A stretch of DNA of 64,000 nucleotides from the NCBI GenBank assembly GCA_947597925.1, contig CANQFA010000002.1, positions 124,001-188,000 of the forward strand, in the 5' to 3' direction. The position numbers were made by a program, and so were the translations under genes. Source of the stretch: an uncultured Clostridia bacterium. Lineage in GTDB: Bacteria; Bacillota; Clostridia; Christensenellales; Borkfalkiaceae. The notes beneath the pieces are model-generated. The model worked only from the letters and a program-made list of their open reading frames with translations. It ran no database searches and was not told where the DNA came from. This document shows, piece after piece, positions 51,701 to 60,879 of the stretch; the first letter of the stretch is position 1, and the number at the start of each line of letters is the position of its first letter.

Positions 51701-52474
51701 ATGAAGAAGAGAGTCATCCTTGCGACCGTCGTCGCCGCCGTCCTCCTCGTCGCGGCAATTGCGGCGGGCATCAATGCCGTCTTTACCATCACCCTCGTAA
51801 AGGCCGATTTTCTGACCTGTTCCGAGGAGGGAGAGCGGGAGGCCGAAGCGCTCAAGAAGGAGCTCGACTCCTTCACGGGAAAGTCCACGACCTTCTTCGA
51901 CCTCGCCGAAGTGGAGAGGGCGGTCTCGGCCTATCCCTATTTCCGTCTCGATGAAGTGAAGAAGAACTATCCCTCCGTCATCGAAGTCAGGATCTCCGAG
52001 CGGCGGGAGGTCTTTGCCGTGCGCACGGAGGAGGGGTACACGACCTACTCCGAGAACGGGGTGATTCTGAAGACGGCGAGCCCCGAAAACAGTAACCGCG
52101 CGGGCGGGGAAAATATCCTCCTCGAGGGATTTGCCTTTTTGGGAGACGCCATGCAGGGCGACTATGCCGAGGAGCTCCTCTCGGCCGTCTCGGCCTTTTC
52201 CGAGACCCTTGTCGAGGTGCGCGCCAATGTCCTCTCCGTCACCCTGTACAGACCCGTCACCGACAGCAGGAGCGACTTCTTCCGCATCCGCATGCGGGAG
52301 GGGGTCGTCATCGACATCCTCGCCCCCTCGAGTCTTCCCAAAGAGAAGGCCGAGGCGGCGCTTTCCCGCTACCTCGCCCTCTCCGACGAAGAGCGCACCT
52401 TTGGATTTATCGTCGCCGCAGACGGGGAAGATAAGATCAATGTGGACTACTCCCGCAACAGTCTTTTGGGCTGA
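51701..52474 (+). CDS. ftsQ: Cell division protein FtsQ/DivIB
   Basis: A 257-aa bitopic protein: short cytoplasmic N terminus, helix at residues 5-30 (VILATVVAAVLLVAAIAAGINAV), then a POTRA-like domain (about 35-100; FDLAEVERAVSAYPYFRLDEVKKNYPSVIEVRISER) and a beta domain. It recruits FtsL and others to the septum. GGAGAGGAGA lies before ATG 51701. A terminator follows 22 bp after the stop, separating it from ftsA and ftsZ. Confidence 0.85.
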   Translation: MKKRVILATVVAAVLLVAAIAAGINAVFTITLVKADFLTCSEEGEREAEALKKELDSFTGKSTTFFDLAEVERAVSAYPYFRLDEVKKNYPSVIEVRISERREVFAVRTEEGYTTYSENGVILKTASPENSNRAGGENILLEGFAFLGDAMQGDYAEELLSAVSAFSETLVEVRANVLSVTLYRPVTDSRSDFFRIRMREGVVIDILAPSSLPKEKAEAALSRYLALSDEERTFGFIVAADGEDKINVDYSRNSLLG

Positions 52475-52496
52475 TTTTCCGAAAAATGCCGAAAAA

Positions 52497-52519
52497 AGGT
52501 CCTCAGGGGACCTTTTTTT
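52497..52519 (+). terminator. Terminator splitting the dcw cluster after ftsQ
   Basis: AGGTCC (52497-52502), loop TCAGG, GGACCT (52508-52513), then seven Ts. Confidence 0.9.
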
Positions 52520-52528
52520 GATACTATT

Positions 52529-52543
52529 CGCAAGATATTTGCG
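52529..52543. promoter_or_regulatory. Inverted repeat just above the ftsAZ promoter
   Basis: CGCAA (52529-52533), GATAT, TTGCG (52539-52543), a perfect 15-bp dyad ending eight bases before the -35 box. Possible activator or repressor site; the binding protein is unknown. Confidence 0.4.
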
Positions 52544-52551
52544 CGAAGTTC

Positions 52552-52580
52552 TTGACATGGATACCCCGATTTGTTATAAT
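52552..52580 (+). promoter_or_regulatory. Consensus promoter of ftsA-ftsZ
   Basis: TTGACA (52552-52557), 17 bases, TATAAT (52575-52580): a perfect match. The leader of about 50 bases contains the palindrome CCGCATGCGG (52600-52609). Confidence 0.9.
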
Positions 52581-52635
52581 AATATGGAATCATGCGCGCC
52601 CGCATGCGGACGTGCACTACGGGAGAAACACGTCA

Positions 52636-53790
52636 ATGGGTCGAGGTAGCGTCGCTGTACTCGATGTCCGCTCCGCCGAGGTCACCGTGGCCGTCGGAGA
52701 GCGGGGGGTCAACAGGACCATCGTATTCAACGCGAGTCACACGGAATCTTACGGCGGGTATTTCCACCGCTTTTTCGACGAGGACAAGCTCGCCGAGGCG
52801 ATCTATGCCTGCATCTCTTCCGTGGAGCGCATCACGAGCAGGCGGATCCGCAAGCTCTATGTGGGTGTGCCCGGAGAATTCGTGACCGCCGTGCCCCGCG
52901 ACCGGAACGCGGGATTTCCGAAGCGGAGAAAGATCCGCGCGGGAGATCTCGACGCCCTCTTTGAGGGGGGCGCCCGTGTCCTCGAGGGGTCCCGCCTCAT
53001 CCGCGGGACGAGCATGATCTATGTGACGGCGGACAACCGCCGTGTCGTGGATCCCATCGGGCTCACCTCCACGTCGCTCTACGGTCTCCTCTCCTACTAC
53101 TACTGCAGGGAAGATTTCGCCGCGGCGATGGAGAAGATCTTCGCGAAGATGAAGATCGAGCTCCTGTATCTTCCCGCCGATCTCGCCATGGCGACCTATC
53201 TCATCCCCGCCGAGACGCGGGACGAGTGCGCCATCCTTCTCGACTGCGGAGAGGCCTCCTCTTCGGTCTCCGTCGTTCTCGGCGGCGGCACGCTCGCGCA
53301 GATCGCCCATCCCGTGGGGAGGGCACAGCTCGCGGCGCGCGTCATGCAGACATTCGGGATCGGCGACTATTCCGACGCTCTCCGCCTTCTCACCCGCGCA
53401 AATCTCTTCGCCAAGGGGGCGGGGACGCGGGAATTTCCCCTGTCGGACGGGCCGCGCGAGATCGACTTCCGCCTGCTTGCGGAGGTCGTGAAGGACGGGC
53501 TTGACGAGATCTGCGAGCCCTTCGCCGCCTTTTTGGAGGACTGCACGGGCCGCGACCTCGAGTTCCGTCCCGTCTATGTCACGGGGGAGGGACTCTTCGG
53601 CATCCGCGGTGCGCTCGAGCATATGTCCAAGCGATTCTCCCGCGTCACCGAGATGATCGCGCCCGACCTTCCTTACTACAATACACCCGCCATGAGTTCG
53701 CGCATTGCCCTCGTCGACATGGCATATGAAGACCACAACGAACGCAAATTTTCCAAGCGCTTTTTCAATACATCCGGAGGTAGCATATGA
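52636..53790 (+). CDS. ftsA: FtsA-like actin-fold division protein
   Basis: A 384-aa protein in the ftsA position. The phosphate 1 loop is AVLDVRSAEVTVAVG, the phosphate 2 region CAILLDCGEASSSVSVVLGG, and the adenosine region is near VYVTGEGLFGIRGALEHM, matching the FtsA/MreB fold loosely. It is divergent from textbook FtsA, and the membrane-targeting helix at the end is short and only weakly amphipathic (ERKFSKRFFNTSGG). ATG 52636 is chosen with GGGAG ten bases upstream. It overlaps ftsZ by four bases. It presumably tethers FtsZ to the membrane. Confidence 0.82.
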   Translation: MGRGSVAVLDVRSAEVTVAVGERGVNRTIVFNASHTESYGGYFHRFFDEDKLAEAIYACISSVERITSRRIRKLYVGVPGEFVTAVPRDRNAGFPKRRKIRAGDLDALFEGGARVLEGSRLIRGTSMIYVTADNRRVVDPIGLTSTSLYGLLSYYYCREDFAAAMEKIFAKMKIELLYLPADLAMATYLIPAETRDECAILLDCGEASSSVSVVLGGGTLAQIAHPVGRAQLAARVMQTFGIGDYSDALRLLTRANLFAKGAGTREFPLSDGPREIDFRLLAEVVKDGLDEICEPFAAFLEDCTGRDLEFRPVYVTGEGLFGIRGALEHMSKRFSRVTEMIAPDLPYYNTPAMSSRIALVDMAYEDHNERKFSKRFFNTSGGSI

Positions 53791-55265
53791 GTTACAACGA
53801 CGAAAGTTCTTATTATGACGGCAGAGACGAGTATTCCCGCCGTCCTCAACAGCAAAACGAACAGGTGGATATCGTGTCAAACGGCATCCCCAAGATCCGC
53901 GTCATCGGCGTGGGCGGCGCGGGAAATAACGCCGTCAACCGCATGATCGAGGCAAAGATCGAGAGCGCGGAGTATATCGCGGTCAATACCGACGCACAGG
54001 TCCTCCTGTGCAACCGTGCGCCCACCAAGATCCAGATCGGGGTCAAGCGCACGCGCGGTCTCGGTGCGGGCGCAGATCCCGAAGTGGGCAGAGAGGCGGC
54101 AGAGGAGAGCAAAGAGCAGCTCGCGCGCGCCATCGACGGCACCGACCTCCTCTTCATCACCGCGGGCATGGGCGGCGGCACCGGGACGGGTGCGGCGCCC
54201 GTCATCGCAAAACTTGCCCATGACAAGCATATCCTGACCGTTGCGGTCGTCACCAAGCCCTTCGCCTTCGAGGGAAGGAGAAAGATGGACAATGCCGCAA
54301 AGGGCATCGCCGACCTCCGCAAATTTGTCGATACCCTCGTCATCATCCCCAATGAAAAGATCCACGAGGTCGTGGACAAGAGCGCGACGATGAACGAGGC
54401 CTTTTCCATCGCCGACGACGTGCTGCGGCAGGGCATCCGCGGCATCGCCGACCTCATCGTCACGCCCGGGCTCATCAATTGCGACTTCGCAGATGTGCGC
54501 ACCGTGCTCGAGGGCAGGGGACTCGCACACATGGGCGTGGGCGTCGCAAAGGGGGACAACCGCATCCTTGAGGCGGTCAAGCTCGCCGTCAACAGTCCTC
54601 TGCTCGAGACGACGATCGAGGGCGCCACGGGCATCATCGTCAATGTGGTGGGCGGTGAAGATATGACACTCGACGAAGTGGGGACGGCCATGCGCCTCAT
54701 CCACGGCGTCGTGGACTACAATGCCATCATCATCCCCGGGGCCTGCGTCGACCCCAATATCCGCGACGAGGTGGAGGTGACCGTCATCGCGACGGGTTTC
54801 CCCGAGGCAGATGAGCTCCTCTATGAGAACAGCCGCCGCACTTCGGACGGAAGACCCGCCAATGACGACCCCTTCGGCGCACAGGGACGTGCCCGCGCGC
54901 CCCGGCAGTCTGCCTATCCTCAGCAGCCGCAGCGGCCTGCCTATACGCCGCAGTCGGGGTATCCGATCGATCCGCAGATAGGCTACCCGATCGATCCTGT
55001 CTATCCGCAGCAGCAGACGGGGTATCCGCAGCAACCTCAGCAGCCGCAGCAGCCCGCATATCCCGGACAGCAGCAGGGGTACCCGCAGCAGCAACAGGGG
55101 TATCCTCAGCCGCAGGAAGGCTTTGCGCCGCAGGGATATCCTCAGCAGCCCGCACCCGCATATCCTCAGGCCGAAGAGCCCATCCCTCCCGAAGAGGACC
55201 CCGACGACAAGGCGGACGGCAAGGCGCTCCCGCCCTTCGTGCGCAGACTTCTCGGCAAGAAATAA
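53787..55265 (+). CDS. ftsZ: Cell division GTPase FtsZ with a long Gln/Pro/Tyr/Gly-rich linker
   Basis: A 492-aa tubulin homologue forming the Z-ring. The N-terminal GTPase has GVGGAGNNAVNRM, the tubulin signature GGGTGTG near residue 130 and the T7 loop (INCDFADV). After about residue 365 comes a linker of about 110 residues made of repeated GYPQQ/YPQQP-type units with almost no charged residues, then an acidic stretch and the C-terminal binding peptide PPFVRRLLGKK. Typical Clostridia FtsZ is 350-400 aa, so the linker is exceptionally long. The start overlaps ftsA; AGGTAG lies upstream. Confidence 0.96.
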   Translation: MSYNDESSYYDGRDEYSRRPQQQNEQVDIVSNGIPKIRVIGVGGAGNNAVNRMIEAKIESAEYIAVNTDAQVLLCNRAPTKIQIGVKRTRGLGAGADPEVGREAAEESKEQLARAIDGTDLLFITAGMGGGTGTGAAPVIAKLAHDKHILTVAVVTKPFAFEGRRKMDNAAKGIADLRKFVDTLVIIPNEKIHEVVDKSATMNEAFSIADDVLRQGIRGIADLIVTPGLINCDFADVRTVLEGRGLAHMGVGVAKGDNRILEAVKLAVNSPLLETTIEGATGIIVNVVGGEDMTLDEVGTAMRLIHGVVDYNAIIIPGACVDPNIRDEVEVTVIATGFPEADELLYENSRRTSDGRPANDDPFGAQGRARAPRQSAYPQQPQRPAYTPQSGYPIDPQIGYPIDPVYPQQQTGYPQQPQQPQQPAYPGQQQGYPQQQQGYPQPQEGFAPQGYPQQPAPAYPQAEEPIPPEEDPDDKADGKALPPFVRRLLGKK

Positions 55266-55325
55266 GGCCCTCGCCCTCGGTGCGAACACGCCGCGGGCCT
55301 GAGGCGCGCAAAGGATGGAGTGGCT

Positions 55326-56153
55326 ATGAAGAAGACGGCACTCACGCAGGGACAGCTTCAGTCCGTGCTGCTGGATATGCTCGTTTCGCTCGACAAGGTC
55401 TGCAGGGAAAACGGGATCCGGTATACACTCGCGTACGGGACACTTCTCGGCGCAGTCAGGCACAAGGGGTTTATTCCGTGGGACGACGATATCGACGTCT
55501 CCATGCCCCGTCCCGACTACGAGAAGCTCTATGCGCTCTATAAGGAGGGGAAGATCTCCTTCGGGAAGCACTATCTCCTCGCGGATGACCGCGGGGAGCA
55601 TGCGGAATATCCCTTTCTCAAGCTGATGGACGACCGCTACTCCGTCCGCAGCAGGACGCATATCGAGGTTCCCTTTGTCTATCTCGACATCTTTCCCGTA
55701 GACGGCGTGCCCGCGCTCTCTCCCATGAAGGAGAAGATGCGCTTTGCTAAGATGGTCTACTTCGACTTTGTGCACGACATGACGAGGTGGTATGTCTATG
55801 ACACGTGGTGGTGTCACACCCTCCGCGTCGTGTGCTTCTGGTTCTGGCTCCTGCACATGCCCTACGGGCGTCGGCGCTCCGTCGAGAAGCTCAACCGCCT
55901 CGCGAAGAAATATCCCTTTGGCGAATACGAGCTCTCCGACTGTACGGCATGGGGGGCGACTTCCGACCCCATCCCCGCCTCCTGCTACGACGAGTTCGTC
56001 GAGCTCGAGTTTGAGGGACACCGCTTCCTCGCCATCAAAGATTGGGACCTTCAGCTCAAGGTCCGCTACGGTGACTACATGACTCCGCCGCCCGAAAGAA
56101 AGCGCAGGACGGAGCACACCATGAAGGTCTATCGCAACGAAACACCCGACTAA
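55326..56153 (+). CDS. LicD family phosphotransferase-like protein
   Basis: A 275-aa protein with the LicD signature LLGAVRHKGFIPWDDDIDVSMPRPDYEKL near residue 40, which carries the catalytic aspartates of this nucleotidyltransferase-like fold. LicD proteins transfer phosphocholine or related groups to surface glycans. GGATGGAG precedes ATG 55326. It lies 60 bp after ftsZ with no terminator between, so it may be co-transcribed with division genes, and is followed by a cytidylyltransferase that could make its CDP-linked donor. Confidence 0.88.
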   Translation: MKKTALTQGQLQSVLLDMLVSLDKVCRENGIRYTLAYGTLLGAVRHKGFIPWDDDIDVSMPRPDYEKLYALYKEGKISFGKHYLLADDRGEHAEYPFLKLMDDRYSVRSRTHIEVPFVYLDIFPVDGVPALSPMKEKMRFAKMVYFDFVHDMTRWYVYDTWWCHTLRVVCFWFWLLHMPYGRRRSVEKLNRLAKKYPFGEYELSDCTAWGATSDPIPASCYDEFVELEFEGHRFLAIKDWDLQLKVRYGDYMTPPPERKRRTEHTMKVYRNETPD

Positions 56154-56164
56154 AGAGGCTGCCG

Positions 56165-56881
56165 ATGAACATCGCATTGATTTTGGCGGGCGGTTCGGGA
56201 CACCGCATGGGGCAGGAGATCCCCAAGCAGTTTCTGACCGTCCTCGACAAGCCCGTCCTCATCTACACGCTGGAAAATTTCCAGAATAATCCCTATATCG
56301 ATGCCATCTGCGTCGTCTGCATCGACGGTTGGCACGATGTCCTGCGCGCATTTGCCAAGCAGTTCGGCATCACCAAATTGCAGATGGTGGTGAGCGGCGG
56401 CGCGACGGCACAGGAGTCCATCCGAAACGGCGTCGAGGCCCTCGTGGGGGAGTACGGCGAAGATACGACGGTCGTCATCCACGACGGCATCCGTCCTCTC
56501 GTCGACGAAGATGTCCTCGACGACGTCATAGAGACCTGCCACCGCTGCGGCAATGCGGTCACGTCGCTTCCCTACAACGAGCAGATCTTTCTCGTGCGCG
56601 ACGAGGAGACGACGGAAAAGTATATCCCGCGCAACCTCCTGCGCCGCGTCTCCACGCCGCAGGCCTACAAGCTCGGCAAGCTCCACGAGATCTACAGGCG
56701 CGCCTTCGCAGAGGGGATCGGCATCTCGCCCTCCTCCTATGTCAACACCATGATGTGCGACTTCGGCGAGGTGCTCCACTTCGCCAAGGGGTCGGATAAG
56801 AACATCAAGCTCACGACGAAGGACGACTTTCTCATCTTCAAGGCGTACATCTACGCCAAGCAGGACCCCGTCATCAAATGA
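56165..56881 (+). CDS. IspD/TarI-like cytidylyltransferase
   Basis: A 238-aa CTP-dependent transferase. The nucleotide loop ALILAGGSGHRMGQEIPKQF and the later VVIHDGIRPLVDEDVLDD are shared by IspD (isoprenoid MEP pathway) and TarI (ribitol-phosphate for teichoic-acid-like polymers). The linkage to LicD and an epimerase rather than to ispF favours a TarI-like role making a CDP-alditol for a surface polymer, but IspD activity cannot be excluded. It overlaps the epimerase by four bases. Confidence 0.85.
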   Translation: MNIALILAGGSGHRMGQEIPKQFLTVLDKPVLIYTLENFQNNPYIDAICVVCIDGWHDVLRAFAKQFGITKLQMVVSGGATAQESIRNGVEALVGEYGEDTTVVIHDGIRPLVDEDVLDDVIETCHRCGNAVTSLPYNEQIFLVRDEETTEKYIPRNLLRRVSTPQAYKLGKLHEIYRRAFAEGIGISPSSYVNTMMCDFGEVLHFAKGSDKNIKLTTKDDFLIFKAYIYAKQDPVIK

Positions 56882-57873
56882 ACGCGCGCGAAGAGGAGAT
56901 AGGCGGGATCGCGGCCCTCGCCCTCCCGTGGGAAAAACTCGAGGGAAAGAGGGTGCTCGTGAGCGGAGGAACGGGCTTTCTCGGCTCCCTCCTCATAGAT
57001 GTCCTCGCAAAGAAGGCCGCAGAGGGGCTCGGCGTGTGCATCCTCTCCCTGTCGCGAAGAGGGGGGAAGAGCGGCGGCGCCGTCACGCAGCTCGCCCATG
57101 ATGTCAGGGAGCCTCTTCCCGCAGACATTTCCTTTGACTACTGCATCCACCTCGCCTCCAATACCCATCCCCGCCAATATGCAGAGGACCCTGTGGGGAC
57201 CATCACGACCAATGTCCTCGGCTGTCGGAACCTCCTCGAGGCGGGAAAGGGGTGCCGCTTCCTCCTCGCCTCGAGCGTGGAGATCTACGGAAACGGCAGC
57301 GGCGCGCCCATGAAGGAGGACTTCTGCGGCAAGCTCGACTGCAATACCGTCCGCGCGGGCTACAACGAGGCAAAGCGGCTTTCCGAGAGTCTGGTGCAGG
57401 CATACCGTGCAAAATACGGCACCGAGGGGGTCATCGCCCGCCTCGCCCGCTGTTTCGGCGCCGACCGCAAGGAGGACTCCAAGGCGATCGCGCAGTTCTT
57501 GCGGTGCGCCCTGCAGGGAGAGGACGTCGTCCTGCGGAGCGCGGGAAGGCAGAGATATTCCTTCTGCTATGCTGCCGATGCCGTGAGCGGGCTTCTGACC
57601 GTCCTCCTCCTCGGAGAAGACGGCCACGCCTACAATATCTCCGATGACGACGAGGGGATGTGTCTCGGCGACTATGCCGCGCTCATCGCCTCCTTCTCGG
57701 GAAATCGCGTGGTCTACGACTTCGATCCCGCAAAGAACGTGGGGGTCTCGGTCGCCGACAGCTCGCTGCTCGACTGCACGAAGCTCAAGTCGCTCGGCTG
57801 GCGCCCGCAATACTCCGTCTCCGACGCCCTCCGCCGCACCTTTTCGCAAATGAAATGCGACAATTCCCTCTGA
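56878..57873 (+). CDS. NAD-dependent epimerase/dehydratase (extended SDR)
   Basis: A 331-aa sugar-nucleotide enzyme. The Rossmann motif is VLVSGGTGFLGSLL (residues 25-38), and the catalytic YxxxK is YNEAK, preceded by LLASSVEIYG. It has about 20 extra residues before the fold. The substrate is unknown; in LicD/TarI-like cassettes such enzymes make or reduce the sugar or alditol to be activated. The terminator at 57889-57916 follows. Confidence 0.88.
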   Translation: MNAREEEIGGIAALALPWEKLEGKRVLVSGGTGFLGSLLIDVLAKKAAEGLGVCILSLSRRGGKSGGAVTQLAHDVREPLPADISFDYCIHLASNTHPRQYAEDPVGTITTNVLGCRNLLEAGKGCRFLLASSVEIYGNGSGAPMKEDFCGKLDCNTVRAGYNEAKRLSESLVQAYRAKYGTEGVIARLARCFGADRKEDSKAIAQFLRCALQGEDVVLRSAGRQRYSFCYAADAVSGLLTVLLLGEDGHAYNISDDDEGMCLGDYAALIASFSGNRVVYDFDPAKNVGVSVADSSLLDCTKLKSLGWRPQYSVSDALRRTFSQMKCDNSL

Positions 57874-57888
57874 AAGATTTTCCTTTAG

Positions 57889-57916
57889 CGTCCCTTCCTC
57901 CGCGGAAGGGCGTTTT
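57889..57916 (+). terminator. Terminator after the LicD/cytidylyltransferase/epimerase genes
   Basis: CG-T-CCCTTCC (57889-57898) pairs with GGAAGGG-CG (57904-57912), leaving one bulged base, followed by four Ts. Confidence 0.7.
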
Positions 57917-57964
57917 CAATTTATAATGACTGTTTTCGCGTCTTTATGACGGAAAGCTTTTGTA

Positions 57965-58067
57965 AAGCTCTCCGCTCACGGCATTTTGTTGCCCTTATTA
58001 TAAGAAAAGCCGCGCCCGACGAAGGAGGGCACGGCTTTGAAGTTCTATAACAAAATGCGTGAATATC
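57965..58067. repeat. Palindromic direct repeat, copy 1 (103 bp)
   Basis: Begins AAGCTCTCCGCTCACGGC and ends GCGTGAATATC. It differs from copy 2 by a CG/TA dinucleotide and one missing T. Internal inverted repeats: CATTTTGTT against AACAAAATG, and AAAGCCG...CCC against GGG...CGGCTTT. The whole 57874-58300 gap holds no credible gene; it contains only these repeats, the hairpin at 58086-58117 and terminators. Confidence 0.9.
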
Positions 58068-58085
58068 CCGACATTCTTATCTCAT

Positions 58086-58117
58086 GCAAAAACAAAAACC
58101 ACGCTTTTTGTTTTTGC
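58086..58117. repeat. Perfect 13-bp inverted repeat between the two copies
   Basis: GCAAAAACAAAAA (58086-58098), loop CCACGC, TTTTTGTTTTTGC (58105-58117). Strong cruciform or RNA hairpin in non-coding DNA. Confidence 0.85.
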
Positions 58118-58191
58118 CCCCAATTTGCGCTTCGCGCTTCTTGTTTACATATCAAAAAAGTCTGTGCGGCTACGGCGTTCGGAAATTACAC

Positions 58192-58295
58192 AAGCTCTCC
58201 GCTCACGGCATTTTGTTGCCCTTATTATAAGAAAAGCCGTACCCGACGAAGGAGGGCACGGCTTTGAAGTTCTTATAACAAAATGCGTGAATATC
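58192..58295. repeat. Palindromic direct repeat, copy 2 (104 bp), abutting groEL
   Basis: About 97% identical to copy 1 and in the same orientation, 124 bp after it. It ends six bases before the groEL stop codon and includes the hairpin that would terminate groEL. Confidence 0.9.
58232..58265 (-). terminator. Terminator of groEL, inside repeat copy 2
   Basis: On the minus strand AAAGCCGTGCCC pairs with GGGTACGGCTTT (one mismatch) over a nine-base loop, ending in a four-T run. Confidence 0.7.
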
Positions 58296-58300
58296 TCGAA

Positions 58301-59935
<1,635 letters not shown>

Positions 59936-59969
59936 TTACTCCTTATGATATTTATGAGGTCTCGGACCG

Positions 59970-60254
59970 TCACTCCACGATCGCGAGGATGTCGCTCTGC
60001 TTGATGATGGTGAACTCTTTGCCGTCTACCTTGAAGTCGGTCCCTGCGTATTTGGCGCAGAGCACCTTATCGCCCACCTTTACCTGCATCTTGACTTCTT
60101 TGCCGTCGACGATCCCCCCGGGACCCACGGCGACCACCACACAGGTCTGCGGCTTTTCCTGCGCCGAAGAGGGGAGATAGAACCCGCTCTTCGTCTTCTC
60201 TTCCACGGTGACCGCCTCTACGACCACCTTATCGAACAAGGGCTTGATATTCAT
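59970..60254 (-). CDS. groES: Co-chaperonin GroES
   Basis: A 94-aa cap of the GroEL cage. PLFDKVVVEAVTVEEKTKSGFYLP contains the start of the mobile loop; the roof loop and VGDKVLCAKYAGTDFKVDGKEFTIIKQSDILAIVE are normal. GGAGG precedes the ATG. The promoter region lacks the CIRCE repeat bound by HrcA. Confidence 0.97.
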   Translation of the reverse strand: MNIKPLFDKVVVEAVTVEEKTKSGFYLPSSAQEKPQTCVVVAVGPGGIVDGKEVKMQVKVGDKVLCAKYAGTDFKVDGKEFTIIKQSDILAIVE

Positions 60255-60283
60255 AAAAAACCTCCGTTTTGTTTTTCCTCTAT

Positions 60284-60311
60284 ATTATACCCGCCCCGCC
60301 GCTGACATCAA
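60284..60311 (-). promoter_or_regulatory. Promoter of groES-groEL
   Basis: On the minus strand TTGATG (60311-60306), 16 bases, TATAAT (60289-60284). No TTAGCACTC-N9-GAGTGCTAA element lies between it and groES. Confidence 0.6.
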
Positions 60312-60371
60312 ACAGGATTCGGAAAATTTTTCCGAAAAATTTGCAAATGACATGCGCCGCCCTTTTTCATC

Positions 60372-60400
60372 TTGCATTTCGGCGCGCAATGTGCTATAAT
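60372..60400 (+). promoter_or_regulatory. Promoter of the dCMP deaminase-cyclophilin pair
   Basis: TTGCAT (60372-60377), 17 bases, TATAAT (60395-60400), 26 bases before the start codon with AAAGGAGG between. Confidence 0.75.
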
Positions 60401-60426
60401 AGAGCCGAACGAAAGGAGGATAGGAT

Positions 60427-60879
60427 ATGGATAAGTGGGACGAACGGTTCATGCGCCTCACCGAAGAGGTGGGCACCTGGGCGAGCTGCCTTCGCAGGAA
60501 GGTGGGCGCCGTCATCGTAAAGGACAAGCGGGTCATGACGACGGGCTACAACGGAGCCCCCGCAGGCATCGCCTCCTGCATCGAGCGGGGGAAGTGCCTC
60601 CGCATCGAGAACAATATTCCGAGCGGGACGCGGGCGGAGCTCTGCTATGCCGCGCACGCCGAGCAAAACGCCATCATTCAGGCGGCGAAGTACGGCGTCA
60701 ATATCAGCGGCGCGACCCTCTACTGCACCCATCAGCCCTGCGTCATCTGCGCCAAGATGATCATCAATGCGGGCATCGAGCGGGTGATCTATAAGGAGGG
60801 CTACCCCGACGAGTTCTCCATGGAGCTCTTCCGCGAGGCCGGGACCAAAGTGGAAAAATATGAGGAGGAGTCCAAATGA
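60427..60879 (+). CDS. dCMP deaminase, ComEB type
   Basis: A 150-aa zinc deaminase converting dCMP to dUMP for thymidylate synthesis. The zinc and proton-shuttle residues are in CYAAHAEQNAII (His, Glu) and THQPCVICAKMI (two Cys); the N-terminal CIERGKC region provides the extra loop of dCMP deaminases. A strong AAAGGAGG precedes the ATG. It overlaps the cyclophilin gene by four bases. Confidence 0.92.
   Translation: MDKWDERFMRLTEEVGTWASCLRRKVGAVIVKDKRVMTTGYNGAPAGIASCIERGKCLRIENNIPSGTRAELCYAAHAEQNAIIQAAKYGVNISGATLYCTHQPCVICAKMIINAGIERVIYKEGYPDEFSMELFREAGTKVEKYEEESK

Noticed and set aside
57965-58295. CRISPR array
   Set aside because: Only two long (~104 bp) repeats with one 124-bp spacer and no cas genes nearby.
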